Shown here: piece after piece, positions 18,556 to 27,052 of the stretch
Layout: each line of letters begins with the position of its first letter
How positions within the stretch are numbered: position 1 is the stretch's first letter
Assembly: GCF_022539405.1 (NCBI RefSeq)
Contig: NZ_CP054394.1
Location: 1,056,501-1,120,500 of the forward strand
Source of the DNA: Natranaerofaba carboxydovora
GTDB taxonomy: Bacteria > Bacillota > Natranaerobiia > Natranaerobiales > Natranaerofabaceae
Reading direction: 5' to 3'
DNA: 64,000 nt
Program-made: the position numbers and the translations under genes
The notes under the pieces: generated by a model
What the model was told of the DNA's origin: nothing
The model's database searches: none
Seen by the model: the letters and a program-made list of their open reading frames with translations, nothing else

Positions 18556-19091
18556 AAAAATTTGAAATGAGACTTAGTGGATCAGGTGGTCAGGGTCTAA
18601 TTCTTGCCGGGATAATTTTGGGAGCAGCAGCAACTAAAGAAGGTAAGAACGTAGTTCAGACCCAAAGCTATGGCCCTGAGGCCAGAGGCGGAGCTAGTAA
18701 ATCAGAAGTATTGATAAGTGATGAGAGAATTGATTATCCAAAAGTAACAGAGCCGGATTTTTTATTAGCTCTAACAGAAGAGGCTCTAAACAAATATATA
18801 ACTGACATTAAGGAAGATGGAATGGTTATAGTTGACGACAGTGTGGACTGTGACGGGGTAGATTCAAAAGTAAAGAACTTGTACAGCGTTCCTATATTAA
18901 GTACTGCTAAAGAAAAGCTTAAACCTATAGTAGCTAACATGGTAGCTCTTGGCGCCATTGTGGCGTGCAGTGATGTGACATCTCCTGATGCTACTAAGGA
19001 AGCGATAAAAGAAAATGTGCCTCCCGGTACTGAAGATCTTAATATTAAAGCTTTTGAGGCCGGGTACGATCTTGGGAAAAATTCCCTATAA
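18552..19091 (+). CDS. korC: 2-oxoglutarate:ferredoxin oxidoreductase gamma subunit
   Basis: Gamma subunit (179 residues) with the family pattern SGSGGQGLILAGIILGAAA, SYGPEARGGASKSEV and NMVALGAI. It completes the four-subunit enzyme. The start overlaps the korB stop (ATGA). The glutamate dehydrogenase gene follows 20 bases after the stop. Confidence 0.94.
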   Translation: MKKFEMRLSGSGGQGLILAGIILGAAATKEGKNVVQTQSYGPEARGGASKSEVLISDERIDYPKVTEPDFLLALTEEALNKYITDIKEDGMVIVDDSVDCDGVDSKVKNLYSVPILSTAKEKLKPIVANMVALGAIVACSDVTSPDATKEAIKENVPPGTEDLNIKAFEAGYDLGKNSL

Positions 19092-19111
19092 GGGTATTAG
19101 GAGGCGTCTTG

Positions 19112-20362
19112 ATGGCTGAAAACCTCAATATTTTTAAAATTGTTCAAAATCAGATTAAAGAAGCGGTTAAACTTCTTGGAATTGACTTTACTGTGTATGA
19201 GATCTTAAAAGAGCCTGATCGGGTGATTGAGGTTTCTTTCCCAGTGAAAATGGATGATGGTTCTATTAAAGTTTTTAAGGGTCTTCGCTCACAGCACAGT
19301 AACGCCCTTGGCCCATACAAGGGTGGACTTCGATTTCATCCCACTGTTGAGTTAGATGAAGCAAAAGCCCTATCTATGTGGATGACTATTAAATGTGCAG
19401 TGGTGGGAGTTCCTTATGGTGGTGCAAAAGGAGGAGTCGAGTGTAACCCCAAAAACCTTACTGAGAGAGAACAGGAACGTATTAGTCGAGAATTCATAAA
19501 AAATATTGCAAGTGATGTAGGGCCAGAAAAGGATATTCCAGCTCCTGATGTTTATACTAATCCTCAAGTTATGGCCTGGATGATGGATGAATTCAGTAAA
19601 GTTAGAGGTTATAACAATTTTGGCCTCATAACTGGTAAGCCTTTGATTGTTGGTGGTTCAAAAGGTCGCTCTGAAGCAACAGGGAGAGGTTGTGTTATAG
19701 TAACTAGAGAAGCAATTAAAGCGCTAGAATATGACATGAATGATGTGAGGGTAGCAATACAGGGTTTTGGAAACGCTGGAAGTGTTGCAGCCAGGTTATT
19801 ACATGATTTGGGTGCAAAAATTGTTGCCTGTAATGATTCATCTGCTGGTATTTATAATCCTGATGGTATTGATCCATATGATTTATTGGAATACAAATCA
19901 GATATGGGCTCTGTTAAAAACTATCCAGGGACACAAGAAGTTACTAATGATGAGCTGCTGACCTTAGATTGTGATGTTTTGATTCCTGCTGCACTTGAGA
20001 ATCAAATTACTGGTGAAAATGCCCAAAATATTAAAGCGAAAATAATTGGTGAGGCTGCTAATGGACCGACAACTCCAGAAGCAGATAAAATCCTTTTTGA
20101 AAGAGGGATCCTTACCCTGCCGGACATCTTGGCAAATGCAGGTGGGGTTACAGTAAGTTATTTTGAATGGGTGCAAAATTTGATGAACTATTACTGGACT
20201 GAACAAGAGGTAAATGAACGTATGGAGCAGATGATGATGGAAGCTTTTGAAGCGTGTTACAAAACCCACTTAAACTACGGTGTACACATGAGGCTTGCTG
20301 CTTATCTTCTCGCAGTTCAAAGATTAGGTGAAGCAATGCGGATAAGAGGATGGCTTGATTAA
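19112..20362 (+). CDS. gdhA: glutamate dehydrogenase
   Basis: Oxidative deamination of glutamate to 2-oxoglutarate and ammonia, or the reverse. The hexameric GDH core is clear: GPYKGGLRFHP, the catalytic lysine in GVPYGGAKGGV, the PAPDVYTNPQVMAWMMDEF block and the Rossmann motif GFGNAGSVAA. The length of 416 residues fits the NAD-linked RocG/GudB type. ATG 19112 is 7 bases from AGGAGG; an in-frame TTG at 19109 is too close. Lying directly behind korC, it can feed 2-oxoglutarate to the Kor enzyme, so a catabolic role is likely. A strong terminator follows. Confidence 0.95.
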   Translation: MAENLNIFKIVQNQIKEAVKLLGIDFTVYEILKEPDRVIEVSFPVKMDDGSIKVFKGLRSQHSNALGPYKGGLRFHPTVELDEAKALSMWMTIKCAVVGVPYGGAKGGVECNPKNLTEREQERISREFIKNIASDVGPEKDIPAPDVYTNPQVMAWMMDEFSKVRGYNNFGLITGKPLIVGGSKGRSEATGRGCVIVTREAIKALEYDMNDVRVAIQGFGNAGSVAARLLHDLGAKIVACNDSSAGIYNPDGIDPYDLLEYKSDMGSVKNYPGTQEVTNDELLTLDCDVLIPAALENQITGENAQNIKAKIIGEAANGPTTPEADKILFERGILTLPDILANAGGVTVSYFEWVQNLMNYYWTEQEVNERMEQMMMEAFEACYKTHLNYGVHMRLAAYLLAVQRLGEAMRIRGWLD

Positions 20363-20365
20363 ATT

Positions 20366-20396
20366 ACTCCGGCCCTTTTTGGCCGGGGTATTTTAG
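20366..20396 (+). terminator. terminator after glutamate dehydrogenase
   Basis: ACTCCGGCC and GGCCGGGGT form a 9-bp stem with one G-U pair around CTTTTT, followed by ATTTTAG. Confidence 0.85.
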
Positions 20397-20481
20397 ATCT
20401 TTTAAATAAATTTTTTCTTTTAGCAGGATTTTTAAGAAATATTTAGAATAATTGTCTATCAGAATTGGGATGTGACTACAT

Positions 20482-20548
20482 TCTCAGGTGGCATGGTTGC
20501 ATGCCCGAGATCAAAAATTGGCACCACTTTTTGTGCTTTGAATTTTTT
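20482..20548 (+). promoter_or_regulatory. structured leader upstream of methylmalonyl-CoA mutase
   Basis: A hairpin (GGCATG/CATGCC with GTTG loop, 20490-20505, enclosed by TCTC/GAGA at 20482-20510) is followed by a terminator-like hairpin: AAAAATT, GCAC, loop, GTGC, then AATTTTTT (20513-20548). It lies 80 bases before the mutase start. The layout suggests an attenuator or riboswitch. I do not see the conserved elements of a cobalamin riboswitch, and there is no room for a T-box specifier stem. Confidence 0.45.
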
Positions 20549-20631
20549 AAAAGTTGGAAAAATTCAATCTTATCAAGTTATTTTTTAATAATTATTAACT
20601 ATTAACTAACAAATACAAGGAGGGATTTTTG

Positions 20632-22299
20632 TTGACAAAGGAGATTGAAGATAGGTTTGAGCAGTGGAAGTCCACAACACTTAAAAAAGTGTTGGACAAA
20701 TTTCCAGAGAGAAAAGAAGAATTTGAGACCCCTTCTGGAATCTCGGTAGATTCATTATATCTCCCAATAGGTGATAACCAGGTAGATTATGTTAATGATC
20801 TTGGATTTCCAGGAGAATTTCCTTATACCAGGGGTATTCAGCCGACTATGTATAGAGGACGTTTATGGACTATGCGTCAGTATGCTGGGTTTGCATCAGC
20901 AGAGGAAACAAACAAAAGATTTAGATATTTGTTAGAACAGGGTCAAACAGGACTAAGTGTTGCATTTGACCTGCCAACCCAGATAGGTTTTGATTCTGAT
21001 CATGCCATGGCAAAAAGTGAAGTTGGAAAAGTAGGAGTTGCAATAGATTCTATAGAAGATATGGAAAGGCTTTTGTATCAGATACCGCTAGACAAAGTTA
21101 GTACATCTATGACGATAAACTCCCCCGCAGCGGTTCTCTTGGCAATGTATATTGCAGTTGCTGAGAAGCAGGGTGTGTCTCCTGACAAACTTAGGGGGAC
21201 TATCCAAAATGATATTTTAAAGGAATATGTAGCCCGCGGAACTTATATCTTTCCCCCGGAAGAATCAATGCGTCTCATAACAGACGTTATAGAATACTGC
21301 AGTCAGGAAGTTCCTAACTGGAATACGATAAGTATTAGTGGCTATCACATTCGTGAAGCAGGGAGTACTGCTATTCAAGAAATAGCTTTTACTCTTGCTA
21401 ATGGACTAGAGTATGTTAAAGCAGCTATTGACAGTGGTTTAGAAGTTGATAAGTTTGCTCCAAGGTTGTCTTTCTTCTTTAATTCACACTTGGACTTTAT
21501 TGAAGAGATTGCGAAGTTTAGAGCTGCAAGAAGGCTTTGGGCCAAATTGATGAAAGAACGCTTTGGTGCCGAAGATGAAAGAAGCTTGAGACTTAGATTC
21601 CATACTCAGACTGCAGGATGTACGCTAACTGCTCAGCAGCCAAATAACAATATTGTAAGAGTTGCTATGCAGGCTTTAGCTGCAGTACTTGGTGGGACTC
21701 AGTCGCTACACACTAACTCAAGAGATGAAGCTCTATCACTGCCTACAGAAGAATCTGTACAGATAGCTCTTAGAACCCAACAGATAATTGCCCACGAAAG
21801 TGGAGTGACAGATACCCCAGATCCATTTGGTGGAAGCTATTATCTAGAGTCCTTAACTGATAAGCTAGAAGATGAAGCTGTGAAATTAATAAATAAAATA
21901 GATGAACTCGGTGGAGTGCCACAGGCTATAGAAAAAGGTTTTATTCAGAAGGAAATCCAAGATAGCTCGTTCAAATGGCAAAAAGCAGTAGAAGAGAAAG
22001 AAAGGGTTATAGTTGGAGTAAATGAATATCAAACCGAAGAAGAGGAGAAAGATTTAGATACTCTTGAGGTCGATCAGGAAGTATCCAATAGACAAGAAAA
22101 GCATCTAAAAGAGCTTAGAGAAAAGCGTGATAATGACAAAGTGAATACTTCCCTTGAAAAATTAAAAGAAGCTGCAAAAGGTGAAGATAACCTTATGCCT
22201 TATATTAAGGATGCAGTTAAGTCTTATGCTACCTTAGGAGAAATATGTGGTACATTAAGAGAAGTATTTGGAGAGTATGAAGCAGATAGCTACATTTAA
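20632..22299 (+). CDS. methylmalonyl-CoA mutase, large (catalytic) subunit
   Basis: Catalytic TIM-barrel part of the B12-dependent mutase that interconverts succinyl-CoA and (R)-methylmalonyl-CoA. The residues that mark methylmalonyl-CoA mutases are present: the Tyr of WTMRQYAGF and the Arg of [16 protein letters not shown]; related isobutyryl-CoA mutases have Phe and Gln at these places. The active-site His is in SGYHIREAG. The 555 residues lack the cobalamin domain, which is the next gene. Two adjacent TTG codons (20629 and 20632) follow AAGGAGGG; the second has the better spacing. Confidence 0.94.
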   Translation: MTKEIEDRFEQWKSTTLKKVLDKFPERKEEFETPSGISVDSLYLPIGDNQVDYVNDLGFPGEFPYTRGIQPTMYRGRLWTMRQYAGFASAEETNKRFRYLLEQGQTGLSVAFDLPTQIGFDSDHAMAKSEVGKVGVAIDSIEDMERLLYQIPLDKVSTSMTINSPAAVLLAMYIAVAEKQGVSPDKLRGTIQNDILKEYVARGTYIFPPEESMRLITDVIEYCSQEVPNWNTISISGYHIREAGSTAIQEIAFTLANGLEYVKAAIDSGLEVDKFAPRLSFFFNSHLDFIEEIAKFRAARRLWAKLMKERFGAEDERSLRLRFHTQTAGCTLTAQQPNNNIVRVAMQALAAVLGGTQSLHTNSRDEALSLPTEESVQIALRTQQIIAHESGVTDTPDPFGGSYYLESLTDKLEDEAVKLINKIDELGGVPQAIEKGFIQKEIQDSSFKWQKAVEEKERVIVGVNEYQTEEEEKDLDTLEVDQEVSNRQEKHLKELREKRDNDKVNTSLEKLKEAAKGEDNLMPYIKDAVKSYATLGEICGTLREVFGEYEADSYI

Positions 22300-22320
22300 A
22301 TAAAGGGGGTTACTTGAGTT

Positions 22321-22707
22321 ATGGAGCCAATTCGTGTGGTAGTAGCAAAGCCTGGCTTAGATGGGCATGATAGAGGTGCCAAATTTATAGCCAGGGCTTT
22401 AAGGGATGCAGGAATGGAAGTTATATATACAGGCCTTAGACAAACTCCGGAGCAAATTGTAACTGTAACTTTGCAGGAAGATGCTAGAGTGGTATGTCTT
22501 AGCTGCTTATCCGGAGCTCATAATGATCTATTCCCGGAAGTTGTTAAATTACTAAAAGAAAAAGGTGCAGATGATGTGTTAGTACTTGGTGGTGGTATAA
22601 TTCCTGAAAAAGACATTCCTCACCTAAAAGAACAGGGAATTGCTGAGATATTTACACCGGGTGCGACAAGTGAAGAAATTATTAAATTTATAGAGTCAAA
22701 AGCATAA
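22321..22707 (+). CDS. methylmalonyl-CoA mutase, cobalamin-binding subunit
   Basis: The B12-binding half of the mutase as a separate 128-residue protein. The base-off/His-on motif DxHxxG is in [11 protein letters not shown], followed by SCLSGAH and the glycine-rich LVLGGGI. An in-frame stop at 22315 fixes the ATG at 22321, which has AAAGGGGG about 11 bases upstream. It is cotranscribed with the large subunit 21 bases upstream. Confidence 0.94.
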   Translation: MEPIRVVVAKPGLDGHDRGAKFIARALRDAGMEVIYTGLRQTPEQIVTVTLQEDARVVCLSCLSGAHNDLFPEVVKLLKEKGADDVLVLGGGIIPEKDIPHLKEQGIAEIFTPGATSEEIIKFIESKA

Positions 22708-22777
22708 AAAAATGATAAAATATGACGTAAATTGAATTATAATCTAGTAATGAATAATTAAAGAAAGGAGGTTAACA

Positions 22778-23182
22778 ATGGTAGAAAAGGTAGATCACAT
22801 AGGTGTGGCAGTTAATAATATCGATGATGCACTTAAGTTTTACACTGAGAATTTGGGTATGGAATGTAAAGATGTAGAAGAAGTTCCACAGCAAAAGGTT
22901 AAAGTTGCTTTTTTGCCAGTAGGTGAAAGCAAAATAGAACTTTTGGAACCTTCTTCAGATGAAAGTCCTGTTAAAAAGTTTTTAGACAAAAAAGGAGAAG
23001 GGGTTCATCATATTGCCCTACATGTTGATAATATCGAAAAAAAGCTTGAAGAATTAAAGAATAAAGGTGTAAAATTGATTGATGAAGAACCAAGAGATGG
23101 GGCTCATGGGGCAAAGATAGCTTTTATCCATCCAAAAAGTACTGGAGGTACACTTGTAGAATTATGTCAAAAGCGAAATTAA
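22778..23182 (+). CDS. mce: methylmalonyl-CoA epimerase
   Basis: Converts (R)- to (S)-methylmalonyl-CoA, linking mutase and decarboxylase. It is a 134-residue vicinal-oxygen-chelate fold protein. Metal ligands are seen in VDHIGVAV (His), GVHHIALHV (His) and the C-terminal TLVELCQ (Glu). The start has AAAGGAGG. The 70 bases upstream hold an AT-rich stretch with a TATAAT-like sequence and no terminator, so it is probably part of the mutase transcript. Confidence 0.94.
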   Translation: MVEKVDHIGVAVNNIDDALKFYTENLGMECKDVEEVPQQKVKVAFLPVGESKIELLEPSSDESPVKKFLDKKGEGVHHIALHVDNIEKKLEELKNKGVKLIDEEPRDGAHGAKIAFIHPKSTGGTLVELCQKRN

Positions 23183-23209
23183 GGAAATTAAGGTAGGGGG
23201 TATTGAACT

Positions 23210-24769
23210 ATGACTTCAGAAGAATCAAATAAGAGCTTGGACGTACTCCATCAAGAAAAAGAAAAACTTCGTGAAGGAGGCGGCCAAAAAAGAATTGCAA
23301 AACAACATGAAAAAGGAAAAAAGACAGCAAGAGAACGTCTTGAAGCCCTCTTAGACAAGGACAGTTTTGTAGAGCTTAATTTATTTGTCAAGCATAGACA
23401 TACTGACTTTGGTTTGGATAAAACTGAAGCACCTGGAGAGGGTGTTGTTACAGGCTATGGGACAATTGAAGGGCGACTTGTGTATGTATATGCTCAGGAC
23501 TTTACCGTATTAGGTGGAGCCCTTGGTGAGATGCATTCATACAAAATTTGTAGAGTAATGGATCTTGCAAGAAAATCAGGTGCTCCTATGATAGGACTTA
23601 ATGATTCTGGTGGTGCAAGAATACAAGAGGGTGTAGATGCTCTTAGTGGATATGGTGAGATCTTTTATAGGAACACCATTAGCTCGGGCGTTATACCTCA
23701 AATATCCGCTATAATGGGGCCATGCGCAGGTGGAGCCGTTTATTCGCCAGCCCTTACAGACTTTGTATTTATGGTTAGAGAAAGCAGTCAGATGTTTATT
23801 ACAGGTCCTCAGGTTATAAAAACCGTTACAGGTGAGGAGATAACCTTTGAGGAGCTTGGAGGAGCAGATACCCACAATACAACCAGTGGAGTTGGCCATT
23901 TTGCTTGTGATAGTGACCAAGAATGTCTTGACAAAATTAAAGAATTGCTGAAATTTTTACCTTCTAATAACAAAGAAGATCCTCCAAGAATAGAACCAAC
24001 CGACGATCCAAACAGAAAAGAACCTGACCTAGATCAAATTGTACCAATTAATCCAAATAAACCATACGATGTTAGGGACGTAATCGAAAGGATTGTTGAC
24101 GACAAGTATTTCTTTGAAGTGCAGGAAGCCTATGCAAAAAATATGGTAGTAGGATTTGCGTATCTTAATGGAAAACCTATTGGAATAATTGCAAACCAGG
24201 CTGCACATCTTGCAGGTTGTCTTGATATTAATGCATCAGACAAAGCTTCAAGGTTTATACGTTTTTGTGACAGTTTCAATATACCTATTTTGAGCTTTGT
24301 AGATGTTCCTGGATATCTGCCTGGTACCAATCAAGAGTATGGAGGTATAATTAGACATGGTGCCAAGCTGCTGTATGCTTATTCAGAGGCAACAGTACCC
24401 AAATTAACAGTAATCCTAAGAAAAGCTTATGGAGGAGCTTATGTTGCCATGTGCTCAAAATCCCTTGGAGCTGACATGTCATTTGCCTGGCCTACAGCTG
24501 AGATTGCAGTTATGGGGCCAGAAGGTGCTGCTAATATAATCTTTAAGAAAGATATAGAAAATGCTGAAGACAAACAACAAGCGAGAGAAGATAAAATACA
24601 AGATTATAGAAATCAGATTGCTAATCCTTATGTGGCAGCTTCAAGAGGTATGGTAGAAGATATTATTGATCCAAAAGAAAGTAGACCAAGACTGATTTAT
24701 GCTCTTGAAGCCATGCTTACTAAGAGTGAAGGTAGACCTTCTAAAAAACATGGCAATATACCAGTTTAG
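23210..24769 (+). CDS. mmdA: methylmalonyl-CoA decarboxylase alpha (carboxyltransferase) subunit
   Basis: Moves the carboxyl group from (S)-methylmalonyl-CoA to the biotin of the carrier subunit, giving propionyl-CoA. The 519-residue acyl-CoA carboxyltransferase has both crotonase-like halves: GLNDSGGARIQEGVDAL and MGPCAGGAVYSPALTDF in the first, and VDVPGYLPGTNQEYGGIIRHGAK and RKAYGGAYVAM in the second. No biotin carboxylase gene is nearby, while membrane beta and gamma subunits are, so a Na+-pumping decarboxylase is meant rather than an ATP-using propionyl-CoA carboxylase. Confidence 0.95.
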   Translation: MTSEESNKSLDVLHQEKEKLREGGGQKRIAKQHEKGKKTARERLEALLDKDSFVELNLFVKHRHTDFGLDKTEAPGEGVVTGYGTIEGRLVYVYAQDFTVLGGALGEMHSYKICRVMDLARKSGAPMIGLNDSGGARIQEGVDALSGYGEIFYRNTISSGVIPQISAIMGPCAGGAVYSPALTDFVFMVRESSQMFITGPQVIKTVTGEEITFEELGGADTHNTTSGVGHFACDSDQECLDKIKELLKFLPSNNKEDPPRIEPTDDPNRKEPDLDQIVPINPNKPYDVRDVIERIVDDKYFFEVQEAYAKNMVVGFAYLNGKPIGIIANQAAHLAGCLDINASDKASRFIRFCDSFNIPILSFVDVPGYLPGTNQEYGGIIRHGAKLLYAYSEATVPKLTVILRKAYGGAYVAMCSKSLGADMSFAWPTAEIAVMGPEGAANIIFKKDIENAEDKQQAREDKIQDYRNQIANPYVAASRGMVEDIIDPKESRPRLIYALEAMLTKSEGRPSKKHGNIPV

Positions 24770-24789
24770 AAAAAGGGTGTGAGGCTTTT

Positions 24790-25263
24790 ATGAGTGAAGA
24801 AGTATTATCTGGATTGCAGGTTACAGCACTTGGTTTTGCTATAGTAATAATTGCACTATTTTTGCTTTACTTAATTATTGTGGGGCTTAGCAGGTTTTTA
24901 AATCCAGAGGCTACTGGGGCTGGTTCTAGCCAAGTACCGACGGTAAAAGCTAACCAAACTAACAAGGAAGCTACAGTCCAAAAACATGACACTAAAATCA
25001 GCAAAGAAGAGAACAAACAAGAAACTAAAGATGAGACTTATGATGTAACTGGTGGTGAAGAAACAATTAATAATAAAGAAGATGAATGCTTAGATTATAC
25101 TACTATTGCTGCTATATCTGCATCAATAAGCATGATGCTAGGTACTAGTGAAGGTGGTTTTAGAATTAGAAGTATAAAACCGATAAAACGAAATGATGAA
25201 CTATCATTTTGGACAATATCTGGTAGAGAAAATTTGATGAAACCCCATCACGATATTAATTAA
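24790..25263 (+). CDS. methylmalonyl-CoA decarboxylase OadG-type membrane subunit
   Basis: Small subunit with one N-terminal membrane helix (about residues 10-36: VTALGFAIVIIALFLLYLII) and a soluble tail, the OadG/MmdD layout that holds the decarboxylase together. The linker is charged, and the C-terminal block (about 105-157: YTTIAAISASISMMLG and FRIRSIKPI) resembles the C-terminal parts of such subunits. The length is 157 residues. It sits between the alpha subunit and the biotin carrier, as in other mmd operons. Confidence 0.85.
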   Translation: MSEEVLSGLQVTALGFAIVIIALFLLYLIIVGLSRFLNPEATGAGSSQVPTVKANQTNKEATVQKHDTKISKEENKQETKDETYDVTGGEETINNKEDECLDYTTIAAISASISMMLGTSEGGFRIRSIKPIKRNDELSFWTISGRENLMKPHHDIN

Positions 25264-25280
25264 GGAAAGGGGAGAAAGAA

Positions 25281-25698
25281 ATGAAAAAAATTTCGTGTTA
25301 GCGTTGAAGGAAAAACTTATGAAGTTGAAGTAGAAGAGATAGGAGAGGAAACTACCTCTACCCCACCTCCCCCATCTCAGCAGGAATCAAAACCTGAACC
25401 TAAGCCAAAGCAAGAACAGCCTAAAGCACCACCAAAACCTGAGAAAAAAGAAGAACCTGCCAAAAAGCCAGCTGCGTCGGGAGGAGGAAATAGTGTAAAT
25501 GCTCCGATGCCTGGAACTGTTCTAGATATTAAGGTTAGTGAAGGAGATCAAATCCAGGCAGGTCAGGTTGTTTTAGTGTTAGAAGCTATGAAAATGGAAA
25601 ATGAGATCAAAGCCTCCGGGGAAGGAACCGTTAAGGAAATTCTAGTGAGAAAACAAGATAGTGTTGATTCAGGTGATCCTCTGATCGTCTTAGAATAG
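25281..25698 (+). CDS. mmdC: biotin carrier subunit of the decarboxylase, frame broken in A7 near start
   Basis: Carries carboxybiotin from the alpha to the beta subunit. The biotinyl domain (about residues 70-138) has the acceptor lysine in EAMKME (K104). A Pro/Lys-rich flexible linker precedes it. The only start with a binding site (GGGGAGAAAG) is ATG 25281, but reading from it gives a stop after six codons. The real frame begins right after a run of seven A residues (25284-25290); with six A residues it reads [15 protein letters not shown], a normal start for this family, and gives 138 residues. The later in-frame ATG (25507) would remove the linker and has no binding site. Sequencing error, mutation or slippage are possible. 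Confidence 0.85.
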
Positions 25699-25709
25699 GG
25701 GGCAGATAT

Positions 25710-26846
25710 ATGATTGTAATGTGGGATAAAGTTCTAAGTTTTTTTGCATCAACAGGATTTACGGAACTTGATTTGCCAAGGTTGATAATGATATTTATAT
25801 CTCTTATATTGCTATATTTGGCAATTTATAAAAAATATGAGCCATTATTACTAGTTCCTATTAGCTTTGGTATGTTACTTATTAACCTTCCCCTGGGTGA
25901 ATTAATGGGTTCACCAACAAATGGTGAGCCAGGTGGGTTGCTTTGGTATCTATACCAGCCTGTAGCATGGGGAGTGTATCCACCACTAATCTTTTTGGGA
26001 GTGGGAGCTCTTACTGACTTTGGCCCACTTATAGCAAACCCTAAGACCTTTCTGTTGGGTGCAGCAGCTCAGTTTGGTATTTTTGCTACCTTGATAGGAG
26101 CTTTGTTTTTAGGGTTTTCCCCGGCAGAGGCTGGCTCTATAGGAATCATAGGTGGTGCGGACGGGCCTACAAGTATATTTTTGACAAGTCAACTAGCACC
26201 CGAACTGCTTGGACCGGTGGCGATAGCTGCTTATTCTTACATGGCTCTTGTACCGGTGATTCAGCCACCGATAATGAAGTTATTTACTAATGAGTCAGAG
26301 AGAAAAATTGTAATGGAGCAGTTAAGGCCCGTTTCTAAGAAAGAAAGAGTGGCATTCCCTATAACTGTTACGATTTTGGTAGGACTTTTGATCCCGACTT
26401 CTCTTCCTTTGATAGGAATGTTAATGCTTGGTAATTTATTTAGGGAATGTGGAGTAACCGATAGATTAAGTAAGGCAGCTCAAAACGAAATAAATAATAT
26501 AGTAGTTATATTTTTAGGAGTAACTGTAGGAGCAACTGCTGATGCTGCAAGCTTTTTGCAGCTTGATACTATAATGATCATAGTACTTGGATTAGGCGCA
26601 TTTGCTGTCGGAACAGCTGTTGGGGTTTTACTTGGTAAGCTAATGTGTAAACTTACAGGTGGCAAAATAAATCCACTTATTGGTTCTGCAGGAGTCTCAG
26701 CAGTGCCTATGGCAGCCAGAGTTTCTCAAGCAGTTGGTCAAGAAGAAAACCCACAAAACTTCTTATTAATGCATGCTATGGGTCCAAACGTAGCTGGAGT
26801 TATAGGTTCTGCTGTAGCAGCAGGAATACTGCTTGCTATGCTGTAG
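25710..26846 (+). CDS. mmdB: Na+-translocating decarboxylase beta subunit
   Basis: Integral membrane subunit that decarboxylates carboxybiotin and exports Na+. It is 378 residues with about ten hydrophobic segments. The family signature [13 protein letters not shown], whose Asp is required for Na+ transport in OadB, is complete, as is the [12 protein letters not shown] region. A second Asn/Gly motif is seen near [24 protein letters not shown] precedes the ATG. It is the last gene of the operon, and a terminator follows about 60 bases later. Confidence 0.95.
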   Translation: MIVMWDKVLSFFASTGFTELDLPRLIMIFISLILLYLAIYKKYEPLLLVPISFGMLLINLPLGELMGSPTNGEPGGLLWYLYQPVAWGVYPPLIFLGVGALTDFGPLIANPKTFLLGAAAQFGIFATLIGALFLGFSPAEAGSIGIIGGADGPTSIFLTSQLAPELLGPVAIAAYSYMALVPVIQPPIMKLFTNESERKIVMEQLRPVSKKERVAFPITVTILVGLLIPTSLPLIGMLMLGNLFRECGVTDRLSKAAQNEINNIVVIFLGVTVGATADAASFLQLDTIMIIVLGLGAFAVGTAVGVLLGKLMCKLTGGKINPLIGSAGVSAVPMAARVSQAVGQEENPQNFLLMHAMGPNVAGVIGSAVAAGILLAML

Positions 26847-26904
26847 TTAAAATATTTATATAGGCTATTATAATTTAAGTTAATAATTAAACTATAATAT
26901 TTTA

Positions 26905-26961
26905 GGCAGACTTGCTTATCAGGCAGACTTTCTTATCTGAAGTGAGTCTGCCTTTTTTTAA
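26905..26961 (+). terminator. terminator after mmdB with a duplicated left arm
   Basis: AGTCTGCCT (26946-26954) followed by T residues pairs perfectly with AGGCAGACT. The left arm occurs twice as a 17-base tandem repeat (26905-26921 and 26922-26938, one mismatch), so two alternative 9-bp stems are possible. Confidence 0.8.
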
Positions 26962-26990
26962 TATATTATGATACAGTAGAAGGAAAAAAT

Positions 26991-26999
26991 GGTATAATA
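26991..26999 (+). promoter_or_regulatory. extended -10 promoter for the 27 kb signalling genes
   Basis: TGGTATAAT, a perfect TATAAT (26994-26999) with the TGn extension, 54 bases before the TTG start. No clear -35 is seen. Confidence 0.55.
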
Positions 27000-27052
27000 G
27001 TAGAAGATATTACTAAGCAGGATATTACGGGTTGTAATGGGGTGACTATATC

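Noticed and set aside
20391-20631. Cobalamin riboswitch or T-box before the B12-dependent mutase
   Set aside because: I could not find the B12-box or the other conserved blocks, and the T-box specifier stem would not fit between the upstream terminator and the hairpins.
25507-25698. Stand-alone 63-residue biotinyl protein
   Set aside because: Its ATG is in the middle of the conserved domain and has no binding site; the linker and N-terminal part upstream are in the same frame.
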